Assembly (NCBI GenBank): GCA_903820085.1
Contig: CAIJGA010000021.1
Span: 1-64,000, forward strand
Reading direction: 5' to 3'
DNA length: 64,000 bases
From: an uncultured Chlorobiaceae bacterium
Lineage (GTDB): Bacteria > Bacteroidota > Chlorobiia > Chlorobiales > Chlorobiaceae
Part shown: in pieces, positions 38,301-48,300 of the stretch
Layout: every line of letters starts with the position of its first letter
Position numbering within the stretch: the stretch's first letter is position 1
Program-made: the position numbers and the translations under genes
Notes under the pieces: generated by a model
Told to the model about the DNA's origin: nothing
The model's database searches: none
Seen by the model: the letters and a program-made list of their open reading frames with translations, nothing else

Positions 38301-40541
38301 AGCCAGATTTTTTTCATCTCCGGACCGGATTATGAGACGCAGCGCATGGTGCCGTTTTTCAAGAGAAAGAAGCGCGCGGCTGAATGCTGCCAAGTCAAGC
38401 TCACCTTCTATGTCAAAAGCGAGCGGAACATTGTAGAGCGCCGTGTCGGGTGTAAGCTGCTGCAATATCCAGAGACGCTCTTCGCCGCTTGAAAGGGGAA
38501 ACTCCTCCAGCTCCTCACGGAGCATCTCAAGAAGCGGGCGTCGATCCTTTTTGCCGTTTGCATTGAGGGGGAAGTGATCAAGAGTGATAAAGCGGGCCGG
38601 CATCATATAGAGAGGCAGGCGTTCGGCAATGCGGTTTCGCCATGCCATTTCATCACTATGGCCGGCAGCAACAAATGCGACCAGCTCCATTGATTCCCCT
38701 TCTCCATTAACCATCACAACGGCCTCCCTGACACCCTGACATCCAGCGAGAACCGCTTCAATCGCCGAGGGTTCAACCCTGTGACCTCGCAGTTTGATCT
38801 GGCCATCTCTGCGGCCGCAGAACTCAAGCAGGCCATCCTCTCTGAATCGCGCAAGATCGCCGGTACGGTAAAGACGCTCTTCCGGCTGGATGGGAAGCGT
38901 TACAAATACCATCCCGGTAAGATCCTCTCTTCCGGCGTAGCCAATTGCAAGGCCGTCACCGGCAACATAGAGTTCACCGATTAGACCGGCTTCGGAGGGA
39001 TGCATGGAGTCATCGAGGAGATAGAGCCTTGTTCCTGAAACGGGGAGGCCGATCGGTACACTGCTGCCCGAAAGATCCTCAGGACGGACTGCATGAGAGG
39101 TAGTGAAGGTTGTGTTTTCGGTTGGACCGTATCCGTTAACGACCTGAAGCAGTGGAGAGGATTCCATCACTCTCTTGAGATGCGGGATGCTCATCGCTTC
39201 GCCTCCGCTGATTAAAACGCGAAGTGAATTGAATGCTTGCGGTGAGTGGTCAGCGATCCTGTTGAAGAGTGCAGAGGTAAGCCACATGGCAGAGATACTC
39301 TTCTCCTTAAGAAAGAGGTCGAGTTTCTCGGGCTGCATCAAAAGAGCATCCTCAATGAATACCAGAGTCGCACCACCAAGAAGTGTGGCCCATATTTCAA
39401 AGGTCGAAGCGTCAAAGCCGAAGGGCGCAGTTTGAGCCATGGCCTCTCCCGGGCGGAGCGAGAGTACCTTTTTGTCAAAGGCAATACGGGCAACAGCTCG
39501 GTGCGGTATGATCACCCCCTTGGGTTCACCCGTTGATCCGGAGGTGTACATGATGTAAGCAGGTTTATCGCCGTAACCTTCGTGCAGCTCCGGAAGCTCA
39601 CTTTCGGCTGAAGCGGAACGCAGCGCTTCAATTTCAAGCAGAGTGACACCTCCCGGATCGCCGAAACCCTTCTCTACAAAGAACCTTTCACACCCGATAC
39701 TGTCGGCGACAATCCAGTGTGTATCACTCACTTCCAGAAGTTCTTTGACCAAAAGAGGAGGAATTTTCTCATCGAGTGGCAGATAGGCGGCCCCGCATTT
39801 GAGCACAGCGATTATAGCCGCAACAGCTTCAGGCTTTCGCTGCAGAGCAAGAGCAACAACACTGCCGGGCCTGACACCCGCAGCAGCGAGTCCAGCGGCA
39901 AGAGCTTTACTCCACTCATCAAGCTGATGATAGCTGTACGATTCATTGCGGTAGATGAGCGCAGTGAAATCATGGTATCGATCTGCCGCACTCTGCCACA
40001 AAACAGCAAGTGAGCTGTCGCGGGGATAGAGCGATTCCGGAGCATGGAAGCTCGAGATAACCGGGCTGAGAGGATTGGGTGCCAAAAAGGAGTCACTCTT
40101 TTCAGCTAAAGGGAGGGGAGCCGTTGCGTTGCCGGGATTTCCAATCAGCGCAGCCATCCTGCCGAGTGTTCGCGCCGCTATAGCCGCAGCAAGATCAATG
40201 TTACCGAGTCCTGAGGTTTCGACTCTGTGAACAAGCCGCATGAGAAGAAGACTGTGGCCGCCGAGGATGAAGAAATCGTCATTACGACTTGTTACATCGC
40301 TTTTAAGAAATTCACGCCAAAGGGAGGCAAGGCGCTCCTCCATATCGCTCAGAGGTTCGTCACTATTTTCGCACTCCTGCTCCAGAAATGCAATAAGTTC
40401 TGGTTTTACCTTCAGCACTTTTTGGCGGATATCGTCATTGAAAACGCCCTCGGGAGCATCAAATGAGAGTACTCCGTTTTCAACCCGAAGGTGTATGTCA
40501 AGAGCCGCCAGTTCGGAAAGCAGATCTTTAATCGATATCAT
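35358..40541 (-). CDS. NRPS with TubC docking domain, T-A-C-A
   Basis: Residues 1-55 ('ISIKDLLSELAALDIHLRVE') match the TubC N-terminal docking domain, which accepts an upstream synthetase. Next come a carrier (GGHSL, Ser near 95), A1 (A3 motif near 335; code DAFWIGGTFK, the Val code of surfactin synthetase), C (HHIACDGWS near 815) with no carrier between A1 and C, and A2 (A3 motif near 1288; code DVWHFSLVDK, the Ser code of EntF). The last 100 residues contain no carrier; a piece 'LSFNTAIISAEESTG' resembles the end of a C domain. The T-before-A order and the missing carrier after A2 are unusual. It overlaps the next gene by four bases. Confidence 0.92.
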   Translation of the reverse strand: MISIKDLLSELAALDIHLRVENGVLSFDAPEGVFNDDIRQKVLKVKPELIAFLEQECENSDEPLSDMEERLASLWREFLKSDVTSRNDDFFILGGHSLLLMRLVHRVETSGLGNIDLAAAIAARTLGRMAALIGNPGNATAPLPLAEKSDSFLAPNPLSPVISSFHAPESLYPRDSSLAVLWQSAADRYHDFTALIYRNESYSYHQLDEWSKALAAGLAAAGVRPGSVVALALQRKPEAVAAIIAVLKCGAAYLPLDEKIPPLLVKELLEVSDTHWIVADSIGCERFFVEKGFGDPGGVTLLEIEALRSASAESELPELHEGYGDKPAYIMYTSGSTGEPKGVIIPHRAVARIAFDKKVLSLRPGEAMAQTAPFGFDASTFEIWATLLGGATLVFIEDALLMQPEKLDLFLKEKSISAMWLTSALFNRIADHSPQAFNSLRVLISGGEAMSIPHLKRVMESSPLLQVVNGYGPTENTTFTTSHAVRPEDLSGSSVPIGLPVSGTRLYLLDDSMHPSEAGLIGELYVAGDGLAIGYAGREDLTGMVFVTLPIQPEERLYRTGDLARFREDGLLEFCGRRDGQIKLRGHRVEPSAIEAVLAGCQGVREAVVMVNGEGESMELVAFVAAGHSDEMAWRNRIAERLPLYMMPARFITLDHFPLNANGKKDRRPLLEMLREELEEFPLSSGEERLWILQQLTPDTALYNVPLAFDIEGELDLAAFSRALLSLEKRHHALRLIIRSGDEKNLAFRHHLLPVGKVLPHSEDFRDSANPEAEIDRRMKEEIRRPFRLEAETPVRTFLFRLGEEKWRFLILLHHIACDGWSLNTLLHDLAYFYDFETGAAPAPPPPSGLSLADYVIAEKRFLESEESRAVLERRVQWLTPPPEPLDLHSDRVRPATRSYEGATVAIPFDPLLSQGMDRLARDAGVTPYVFVLALVELLLYRLCGFSRAGAFALGALSSGRDRYEMADLAGFFVNTLVLPCRIEPDQSFLEHLAAVDIEWQTALSDQQCPFGHLVESLNLARDLSRNPLFDVLVVWQELLPEAPRLTGLKTENVPVGLPFAKFDLSFNFMKRDGNIELFVEYSAELFDEDTVTRVVRRLESLARSVIANPGETVSMLDIWIPGEKNMVLQEFNNTSLSLPSRRSIIEPFLDISQRRATELAVIPHDGTTLNYGGFARRAGAIAAHLEKNGIVRGEAVIMLLARSEEMLASIFAILMVGGVYVPLDASHPAERLREILDDFRNPFVLVDEPLPPVLSECCRSISLPLCDQEADPVSRAKPDDLAYIIFTSGSTGKPKGVLIEHHSVLNRILWMQNSFPIGAEDVVLQKTPATFDVSIWELFWWSWTGAAVAILRPGAEKDPEELAEAIRKHNVTVIHFVPSMLAAFLDTLESGRIEFSSIASLRLVFSSGEALEESLAERFNRLVYDRSGAKLHNLYGPTETTVDVSWQCASPWQGNSNVSIGRPVANTSLYILDASHHPLPVGIPGEIAIGGVQVARGYLNRPELTLERFIADSFNPPGRLYLTGDLGRWLPDGSIEYLGRSDWQVKIRGQRIEPGEIEHALERQKHILRAVVVPVSNQGLDELHAWILCDELVDPAEVRRLLREHLPESMIPARFILVTELPYTLSGKLDRKQLAQRSQAMLNMPLPQSAGVEPEIECHDHTALKSFFSMNESGDALRLKLSFNTAIISAEESTGVALSFFSMLKEIAALQKDLQAGLPSQREQQP

Positions 40542-40588
40542 GATAAGTGATTTATGGGCACCGTTTTTTTGCTGCCCGCCAGATTATC

Positions 40589-42223
40589 TTAAACGTTATC
40601 TGTTCTATTTCTCTCTTCTATCTGCCCTTCATTCATCCGGTAGATTCTGTCAGCGATATTAAACCATCGATCATCATGGGTGACGGCTATAATAATCTTG
40701 CCGCGAGCCTTGAGGTCTGGCAGGATTTCTTCGTAGAAGATACGCCGAAAGTGGGGATCCTGGTCGGCAGCCCATTCGTCAAGCACAATGATTGGCTTGT
40801 CTTCAAGTTCAGCTACAATAAGGGCCAGGCGCTTGCGTTGTCCGGAGGAGAGATCTATGGTGCTGAAGTACCCATTGCTGACCTTCACTTTATCCTGCAT
40901 GCCGAACTGCTCAAGCATCCTGCGTACCCTTTCAGGATTCAGCTCATCAATGGAGGTGAGGCGCCGGGAGAGATGAAAGTCGGAGAAGATCGCAGAGAAC
41001 TGGTTTCTATAGTCCTGCATCTGCTCGGTCATGAGTTCGACTCCATCAGCAACAAGAGCTCCCTTGTCAAGCGGAATGAGGCCTGTAAGCAGGCGAAGCA
41101 GGCTTGATTTGCCTGATCCGTTACCCCCGGTAATCATGGTGATCTGACCGGCATGAAACTCCGTATTAATCGGTCCGATTTTGAACAGTGGGACTCCATT
41201 CGCATCAAGGAAAGAGAGTTCTGCATCTTTCAGGGCAATCACAAGTGGTGTATGGTGCAGCGAACCGCTCTCTTCGCTGGAGATGTTCTTTGCAACAGAA
41301 GAGAGTCTTTGCTTGACAAGGTCAATATTTTCAAGTGCCAGTTCTGCTTTGGTGACAAGGGGGGTGACAAAAGAGACGGTACTTACAGGGCCGGAGATAA
41401 AGAGTACCGCAATGGTTGCGGGAAGTATCACGGCATGGAAGCCGGTAACCCACAATGGTACCACAAAAACCATCAATCCTACCAGCGAGAAGAGCATGGC
41501 TTCGATAACAGCATAATTCCGGCCCCATTGAGCTTTCAGGAGCGAGTTGGTTGTGCGGGACTCATCTGAGGCTTCTGCCAGAGTGCGGGTCACATCGTCA
41601 GCACGCGATCCGTTCATCCTGATCTCTTTGAACCCGTGCAGAAGTTCGGTAAGACCGTCAAAAACCCTTTTTTCAGCTTCGTCAGCCGCCTGCATCATAG
41701 TTCGCAGAGCCTTGACACGCGAAAAACGTATGCCTACGGTTAAACCGGCAAGACCGAATGCGAGGAAACAGGCAAACGGTGAGAGCCAGGCAAGGTAGCC
41801 TGCCAGGAAAAGCAGCATGACAGCCTGCTGGAATCCGATTACCAGCATCGGAAGTACCTCGGCCAGAATCTGCGTATCTTGTGTGAGCACTCCCTGAAGA
41901 GTTGCGTGACCGATCTTTTCTATGGTTACCAGATCGGTACGCCTGATGAGGTCGAACAGACTCGTGCGAAGTTTATGTATCAGGCGCTCGGTATCGGCTG
42001 ACGCCGTTACAAGGGTATAGATGTGCGTTACATGATAGAGTGTAACCGTTACGGCAAACATCAGCATCAGCCGGCCGCTGATCTGGCCGGTTCCGCCCTC
42101 TTTTGCTGCGGTTGAAACCAGGGCAACAAGCGACATCGTTGCAATCGCCGACAAGATGTTCATGAAGAGGAGCGACTTGAGGTTTTCCGGTATTTCCCGC
42201 AAGACAGCCTTGAATAGTCTCAT
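40589..42223 (-). CDS. cyclic-peptide ABC exporter (SyrD/PvdE type), second copy
   Basis: This half-transporter has 544 residues. About 1-290 hold six membrane segments; the ATPase domain follows with Walker A 'GGNGSGKSSLLRLLTG' near 367, signature 'LSSGQRKRLALIVAELED' and Walker B 'IIVLDEWAADQD'. The 'DEWAADQDPxFR' string is typical of the SyrD/PvdE/cyclic-peptide export family. Its ATG overlaps the stop codon of the first copy, so the two may form a heterodimer that exports the product or a precursor across the inner membrane. Confidence 0.93.
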   Translation of the reverse strand: MRLFKAVLREIPENLKSLLFMNILSAIATMSLVALVSTAAKEGGTGQISGRLMLMFAVTVTLYHVTHIYTLVTASADTERLIHKLRTSLFDLIRRTDLVTIEKIGHATLQGVLTQDTQILAEVLPMLVIGFQQAVMLLFLAGYLAWLSPFACFLAFGLAGLTVGIRFSRVKALRTMMQAADEAEKRVFDGLTELLHGFKEIRMNGSRADDVTRTLAEASDESRTTNSLLKAQWGRNYAVIEAMLFSLVGLMVFVVPLWVTGFHAVILPATIAVLFISGPVSTVSFVTPLVTKAELALENIDLVKQRLSSVAKNISSEESGSLHHTPLVIALKDAELSFLDANGVPLFKIGPINTEFHAGQITMITGGNGSGKSSLLRLLTGLIPLDKGALVADGVELMTEQMQDYRNQFSAIFSDFHLSRRLTSIDELNPERVRRMLEQFGMQDKVKVSNGYFSTIDLSSGQRKRLALIVAELEDKPIIVLDEWAADQDPHFRRIFYEEILPDLKARGKIIIAVTHDDRWFNIADRIYRMNEGQIEERNRTDNV

Positions 42224-43869
42224 GTTGTTTCCTCCCTGGTGGCGTTCAGTTCTGTCAGTCGGCCATACTCAAGATGGAGACGGCGGTCAGCGGCGTCAAA
42301 ATAGCGGTCATCGTGCGTCACGGCGATAATGGTCATTCCGCGCCGCTTGAGTTCCGGCAGAATTTCGCGGTAGAATTTATGCCGGAAATATGCGTCCTGG
42401 TCAGCGGCCCATTCATCAAGAATCAGAATCGGCTTTTTCTCAAGCAGTGCCGCAACAAGGGCCAGACGTTTGCGTTGCCCGGTTGAAAGCTTTGTGCGTG
42501 TAAACTGGTTCTCTCCCATACCGACGACATCCTCCATCTCCATCCAGCGCAGCAGTTCATCAGCTTCGGCGCGGTCAATTTTTCCAAGGCCGTAAAGGTG
42601 CGAAAAAAGATGAAAGTCGGAGAAGACCGGGGACATGAGCGCACGATAACCGGCAAACCGTGGGGGGCTGATAACCTTGTCGTTCTGCATGAGTCTCCCG
42701 TGCTGTGGATGATAGAGTCCGGTCAGCAGTTTGATCAGGCTCGATTTTCCAGAACCGTTGCCGCCGGTTATGAAAAGCACTTCACCCCGTTTGATGCGGA
42801 GGTTGAGAGGACCGAGTGTGAAGGGTATTTCTCCTTCGGGAGCCGGATAGGCATATACCATATCAGCCATCCTTATCTCGTTGAACTCAGCGGGTCCTTT
42901 TTGCTCAGGATCTTCACTGCAGAGTTCCACAATGTTAACGAGTTCGCTGTCCAGCTCCATCATACGGCCTGCGGCAGCTTTGGCTGCACGAAGGACCGTC
43001 AGGGATTGCATCAGCCCGAATACAGGGGGAACCATGAAAAGTACCGCTGCAGAAATCTTTACCAGTTCGGTTCGCACAGAGGGGGAGTATACCGGTATGA
43101 CAAAAACCACCAGCCCGAGCATCAGGTTGAACATGGTTTCGCCAAACACAAACTGCTGCCAGCTTTGCCGATGCAGTTCGCTGCGCGATGTCACTGTGTG
43201 GAGAGAGAGCTTGTTGAATTCTTCACCCAGGGCCTGGCTTCTGCGGCTGCAGAGCCGCTGCTCCTTGAATCCGTCAAGCAGGTCAGAGACGCATTCAAAG
43301 AGTTTTCCCTCATCCTGGGCCAGGCTTTCCTGGCATTCCTCCAGAGATAGCCCAAGCCGGTAGTAGACCGTCGTAGCAACTGCCAGCAACACTGTTAACA
43401 TCATGCACGAGATCAGGGAAACCGTCGCGATATAGATGAGTATCATCGCGATCTGGATGATCGAACGGGTTGTCAGGGCAAGATATTGGGAGTTCGATGA
43501 AACGACCTTGCAGCTCTGGGTAATGTTGGCGAACAGGCGGCTCTGGCCGAAATGCTCCAGTTGCCAGAGATCAGCATGACGGAGCCGACCGATCAGCTTC
43601 ATGCGCAGGATGTCAATGGCTTCTTCTATATCAGACGCAAACCGCTCAACCAGTCGGCTTTCAAAGACCATATAGGTCACCAGGCAGAGCAGAAAGAGCA
43701 GTGCAAGCGGCACATTAACGAATTCTTCCTTGGTCTTGTCGATTTGCTGGGCAGCGAAGGTAACCACTGAAAGCACAAGAGTAGTGCTCAGGGCCGAAGC
43801 TGAAGCAAATGCAAGAAGTTTCCGTAAAGGGTTCCCGCCGATCAATTTCAGGAGACGGATCAGATTCAA
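42220..43869 (-). CDS. cyclic-peptide ABC exporter (SyrD/PvdE type), first copy
   Basis: These 549 residues have the same layout: an N-terminal membrane domain and an ATPase domain with Walker A 'GGNGSGKSSLIKLLTG' near 370, signature 'LSTGQRKRLALVAALLEK' and 'ILILDEWAADQD'. It is clearly related to the following gene, overlaps it by four bases and is transcribed with it. Expected substrates of the family are peptides such as pyoverdine precursors or syringomycin-type lipopeptides. Export from the producer is the most likely means of self-protection here. Confidence 0.93.
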   Translation of the reverse strand: MNLIRLLKLIGGNPLRKLLAFASASALSTTLVLSVVTFAAQQIDKTKEEFVNVPLALLFLLCLVTYMVFESRLVERFASDIEEAIDILRMKLIGRLRHADLWQLEHFGQSRLFANITQSCKVVSSNSQYLALTTRSIIQIAMILIYIATVSLISCMMLTVLLAVATTVYYRLGLSLEECQESLAQDEGKLFECVSDLLDGFKEQRLCSRRSQALGEEFNKLSLHTVTSRSELHRQSWQQFVFGETMFNLMLGLVVFVIPVYSPSVRTELVKISAAVLFMVPPVFGLMQSLTVLRAAKAAAGRMMELDSELVNIVELCSEDPEQKGPAEFNEIRMADMVYAYPAPEGEIPFTLGPLNLRIKRGEVLFITGGNGSGKSSLIKLLTGLYHPQHGRLMQNDKVISPPRFAGYRALMSPVFSDFHLFSHLYGLGKIDRAEADELLRWMEMEDVVGMGENQFTRTKLSTGQRKRLALVAALLEKKPILILDEWAADQDAYFRHKFYREILPELKRRGMTIIAVTHDDRYFDAADRRLHLEYGRLTELNATREETT

Positions 43870-43907
43870 TACTTTCTCCTTGTTATTAGGACGGCAATTC
43901 GCACCAC

Positions 43908-44084
43908 TTATGCTGAACCAACGCCATCACTATTGAAATTCGTACAAAAAAAACCTGATAACTCTGCTGCATGCGGAATTCCGGATCCCTGTGCGACACC
44001 CGATCCTGATGGAGCTGTTCGTATCATAATTACTGAAAAAAAGTTGGATTCCCTTGTGATGATACGCATTGAACCTCTCATCAT
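43908..44084 (-). CDS. possible small ORF in the operon gap
   Basis: This 58-codon frame starts at the ATG directly after the stop of the epimerization gene (TGAATG) and ends 38 bases before the ABC start. It is Ser/Gly-rich and has no recognised family. Part of the opposite strand (43936-44090) is also open, so coding on either side is uncertain. It is noted because a 215-base gap is unusual in this tight operon. Confidence 0.2.
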   Translation of the reverse strand: MMRGSMRIITRESNFFSVIMIRTAPSGSGVAQGSGIPHAAELSGFFCTNFNSDGVGSA

Positions 44085-45317
44085 TCACCGATGAATATCA
44101 TTGGCGACTGCTTCGACGTTTCTTTTGAAAGCCTCGCACAGCAGTTGGTGATTCTCCTCTTTCAGGCAGCTTTCAACCCAAAGCCCGGCTTTCCCTTCTC
44201 TGCCCAGTCCATTGATGTCTACGATATTGTCGAACCGGTTATCAGGACTCATGCTTTCGCCGCTTGCCTCTTCAAGGCGGAGCTGCCAGTTGCTCTCGTC
44301 TGTCCCGATCAGTTTTTCAAGATAATTAAAAAGAATGCAGGGCATGTTGTCGTAGCCATATAATGCCCCATATCCGATTCCCTTGCCCGGGACCTCTCTT
44401 AACCGTTCGCGGTTGCCGATGAGTGTTTCTCCGATGCTTCCGCCGACAGTCAGGCAAACCGGAAAGAGTGCTGTGAACCATCCTACCGTCCGACTGACAT
44501 CAACGGGCATCGTTATCCCGTCACGTCCATGTTTTTCGAGTGTTATCCAGTTGTTTTTTTCACCGCTTAACTCATGCAGTGCATAAGCCAATCCGCTCAG
44601 CAGCACTTCGCTGATATCGAAATGGTTTGCCTCGTGATTTTGCTGTACCATTTTCCTGACGGTCTCCTGTGAAAACTCAACTCTCGAAAGTTGTAACAGG
44701 CTGTTATCTTTTTCCGCAAGTTCTTTCCAAAGAGAGAGTTGCTGCTGCTGTTGCCTTCTTGATTCTTCCCAATATACTTTTTCTTCGTCTGAGGCGGTCA
44801 GGGCATACTCTTTTACAGCGTCAACCCACTGCCGGTAACTTCCGCTCCTGTTTTCTATCACTTCGCCATCATAGAATCCTTTCAGGTCCTCACGGATAAT
44901 CGACCAGCTCGCTGCATCAACGACCATATGGTGTGCCGCCAGATAGATCCGCTCGCTCCCGTCTTCATAGCCTGTCACGATACCGCTCTGCCAGAGATAG
45001 CCGCTTTCCAGATCAAACCGGCTTTGCCATCGGGTCAGTTCTTCAAATATTTCTGTATCATTTTTTCCGCGGATATCGAGTTCCTTTACGTCAATGGCGG
45101 GAGTTTCTTTCAAAAAGCACTTGCCCCCGCCAGGATAGACAGCTCTCAGCATCCCGTGCAGCCGACACAGTTTTTCCAGCGCGTTCTGCACTCTTTCCTT
45201 GTCGAGCGGCTGATTGACACGGATCAGAAAGGAGTGGTTAAAGTGATTCCGCGCTGTTAGCGCTTTCTGCATAAACCATTTCTGAATAGGGAGATAATCT
45301 ATTGTTTCTGATGTCAT
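44085..45317 (-). CDS. stand-alone NRPS epimerization domain
   Basis: These 410 residues belong to the condensation superfamily but are of E-domain type: the opening 'YLPIQKWFMQ', the active-site motif HHMVVDAASW near 131 (normal E domains have HHxxVDGVSW), and 'RTVGWFTALFPV' near 290 are E-domain signatures. E domains invert L-aminoacyl or peptidyl residues on carrier proteins and usually sit inside a module; here it is a separate protein that would have to act in trans. The Gly-to-Ala change in the motif may affect activity. It follows the large reductase-ending NRPS by 78 bases. Confidence 0.85.
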   Translation of the reverse strand: MTSETIDYLPIQKWFMQKALTARNHFNHSFLIRVNQPLDKERVQNALEKLCRLHGMLRAVYPGGGKCFLKETPAIDVKELDIRGKNDTEIFEELTRWQSRFDLESGYLWQSGIVTGYEDGSERIYLAAHHMVVDAASWSIIREDLKGFYDGEVIENRSGSYRQWVDAVKEYALTASDEEKVYWEESRRQQQQQLSLWKELAEKDNSLLQLSRVEFSQETVRKMVQQNHEANHFDISEVLLSGLAYALHELSGEKNNWITLEKHGRDGITMPVDVSRTVGWFTALFPVCLTVGGSIGETLIGNRERLREVPGKGIGYGALYGYDNMPCILFNYLEKLIGTDESNWQLRLEEASGESMSPDNRFDNIVDINGLGREGKAGLWVESCLKEENHQLLCEAFKRNVEAVANDIHR

Positions 45318-45395
45318 GGCGCTTGTTCAAAATTGTTCAGACGTTTTGTTTCACCGGTTGTCTTCCTTTTTCAACGAAAGCCAGGCCTTATCTGC

Positions 45396-48300
45396 TCATC
45401 GGCTGTTAACCCTCATTACCATGTTCAGGAGCGCATTAACCCCTTCCTGTGGTATTGGGGGCCAGATGATGCCGAAATGATCAAGCAAACGCTGCGTCCT
45501 GTCTGAGGCGATCGCAACTCTCTGTCGGCGCGTCATGACGGAACTGCCGGATTGCAGTGCGTAATTTTCAACGGTTTCAGCAACTGCAGACTCCATTTCC
45601 GGTTCGTCAACGGCGTCACGCAACCGTTTCAGAAATTCTTTGAAGCTGCATGCCCGGATTGAATTTTTCATCCCGTTGGCTGAGCGTATCAGCGTTGCCA
45701 GAGAGTCACGGCGAGAGGTCTCAATATGGTGAATTTCATTCGTCAGTGATTCTCTGGAAGAGAGCGCAATAATCGAGCGGGCAACCAGATCGACATGGCA
45801 GAGTGATGCGGGCTGATCGGCAGGCACGACACCAAGGCGCATGAAGGCTGCAAGCTGGCGGAAAAAGGCATTATCCTGGATGTTCTGCTGCAGTTGCGAG
45901 CCTTCCGAGGCAAAGGAGATATTTCCTACTCGATAAATGGTGCTGTTTTGGAGTTCCGTGCGGTATGCCATAACCAGACGTTCAGCCTCCTGCTTTGTTC
46001 GGATATAATAGTTGTCATCCGGAACCTGGGGAGGGGAGTCGTACTCCGTAAAGAGCTTGAAATCGCCCGGCAATGCGCTGGCTGATACTGAAAGCGTAGA
46101 GATAAAATGAAAATCGGTTGCAGTTGTTTTTTGTTGTGTTGCAAGCGTCAGAAGATGACGGGTCGCCGACACATTGTCAGCAAGAAAATCCCGGTAGTGA
46201 CCGATATGGTTTACATTGGCCGCACAGTGATAGATGGCATCGATAGTTTCGGCAAGTTTTCCGTATTCGCCCGGTGAAAGAAGCAGTTGCGGATGCCGCA
46301 GGTCGCTGGACAGAACGGTAAGCCGGGGATTGTCAAGCATTGACTGGGCAGCATCGGTTCCGAAATATCCTGAGAGCACCCGTTCAAGCCGGGCACGTCC
46401 GTCAAGGTTCTCTTTGGTGCGCACCGGAACGGTTACATGCATCGAGTTATCGGCAAGCAGTTCACGCAGGAGGTAACTTCCAAGATAGCCGGTTGCGCCG
46501 GTAAGCAGTATGTGACAGCGGGAGCGGCGTCGAAGAAGATCACGATTCTGTTCGGAGCGTATCCTTGCCTCATAGAGTACCCGTTGTGCCTGCAACGCAT
46601 TTTCGCGTTCGTGTTCTTCTCCTTGCAGAATGGAGTCGCCATTGCTGTATTGCGTGCAGAGTTTTCCGAGCAGATCCCGCAGATGATCTGGACGGGGATG
46701 ACAGAAAAGGGCGAAATCAGACAGTACGGGATGCTCGTACAGGTTGTTGACCTTGCAGTCGAACTCACGGCCGAGACGGTTGACAACAGCGATGGCGTTC
46801 AGGCTGTCACCGCCGAGTTCAAAGAAATGATCCTCGCGGGAGACAAGGTTTTTTTTGAGCTGTTCAGACCAAACGTGCGAAATCCTTTTTTCAATGGTGT
46901 TCTGCGGCGGTGTTCGCAGTGAATAACCGTTTGTATCAGATGTGGCCTGAAATGGAGAGCTTTCGGTTTCATCCAGAGTTTGAAGCAGTGCCTGACGATC
47001 TACCTTGCCTGCTGCCGTGAGCGGTATGGAAGGGAGCCTGACTATGGATGCAGGAACCATATAGGAAGGAAGTGTTGCCGACAGATAGGAGACCCACTCC
47101 TGATACTCTGGCATTGCTGTTCCGGCATTCATGGTGACGAATGACCGGAGAATCTGGCTTTGGTCCGGTTGCGTTTCAACTATGGCAACAGCCTGTTGCA
47201 TGCCAGGCCAGGATGCAAGGCGATGCTCAATCTCGCCCAGTTCGACACGCTGGCCGCGTAATTTTACCTGGGTATCCGATCGGCCGAGAATCTGAAGATT
47301 ACCTGTCCGGAGCCATCTGCCGAGATCACCGGTTCTGTAAAGCCTTTCGCCGTTGCGATAGACAAATGCAGCCAGGGTCAGATCCGGTCGATTCAGATAG
47401 CCAATGGCCACGCCCGGTCCGCCAACCAAGATTTCGCCCGTGACGCCGGGCGGGCACGGTTGGCCATTTTTATCGACGACATACATTGTGGAGTTGGCAA
47501 GAGGACGACCGGCGTGGATCTGCTCTGTATCATGAAGAATCCGGCCGACTGAAGAAGCCGCTGTATTCTCGGTGGGCCCGTAACCGTTCATGTATAAAAG
47601 TCTTGCTGCGTAATAGCGGAAATCATCGGCATCGGGCGGTTCTCCGACGGTCATGATCAACCGCAAAGTAGGAAACTCTGCCTGTTCAAACAGGCGAAGA
47701 TAGGAGGGTGACATCGTGGCGATGGTGACCCCCCGGCGACGGATTAGCATCTGCATACCGGAGATGTCATTCATCTGTTCGCGCGTGACTGGAACCAGTG
47801 CCGCACCGGAGGACCATGTTATGACCAGATCGCTGATCCACAAGTCGAATGATGGTGAAGAGATCTGCATTACCCGGTCATTGTTTCGGAGACCAAAAAT
47901 TTCAGCCTCTCCGAGACCGAGATTGAGCAGTCCTTTATGGGAGAGCGCGACACCCTTTGGAAGACCTGTGGAACCTGACGTATAGATGATATAGGCCGGA
48001 TCGTCGGGGGTAATTGCGGTATCGATAACCGTTGCATCGTCAGCATCGGTGAGCAGCTTTTCCGGGCGCAGGATGTTTATTCCTATACTGAGGAGTTGCG
48101 GTGGAACGGCCAGAGCGTCCAGCGCAATGATGCAGCGAAGAGCGCAGTCACGGGCCATGAATGCGAGCCGCTCGGCAGGCAGGTCGGCTGTCAGCGGAAG
48201 ATAGCATGCGCCGGCTTTCCATACAGCAAGTACCGTTTCAGCAAGTGAGACGGAGCGTTCCGTCAGAATTCCCACGGTTTCACCCCGTTGCACATCGAGT

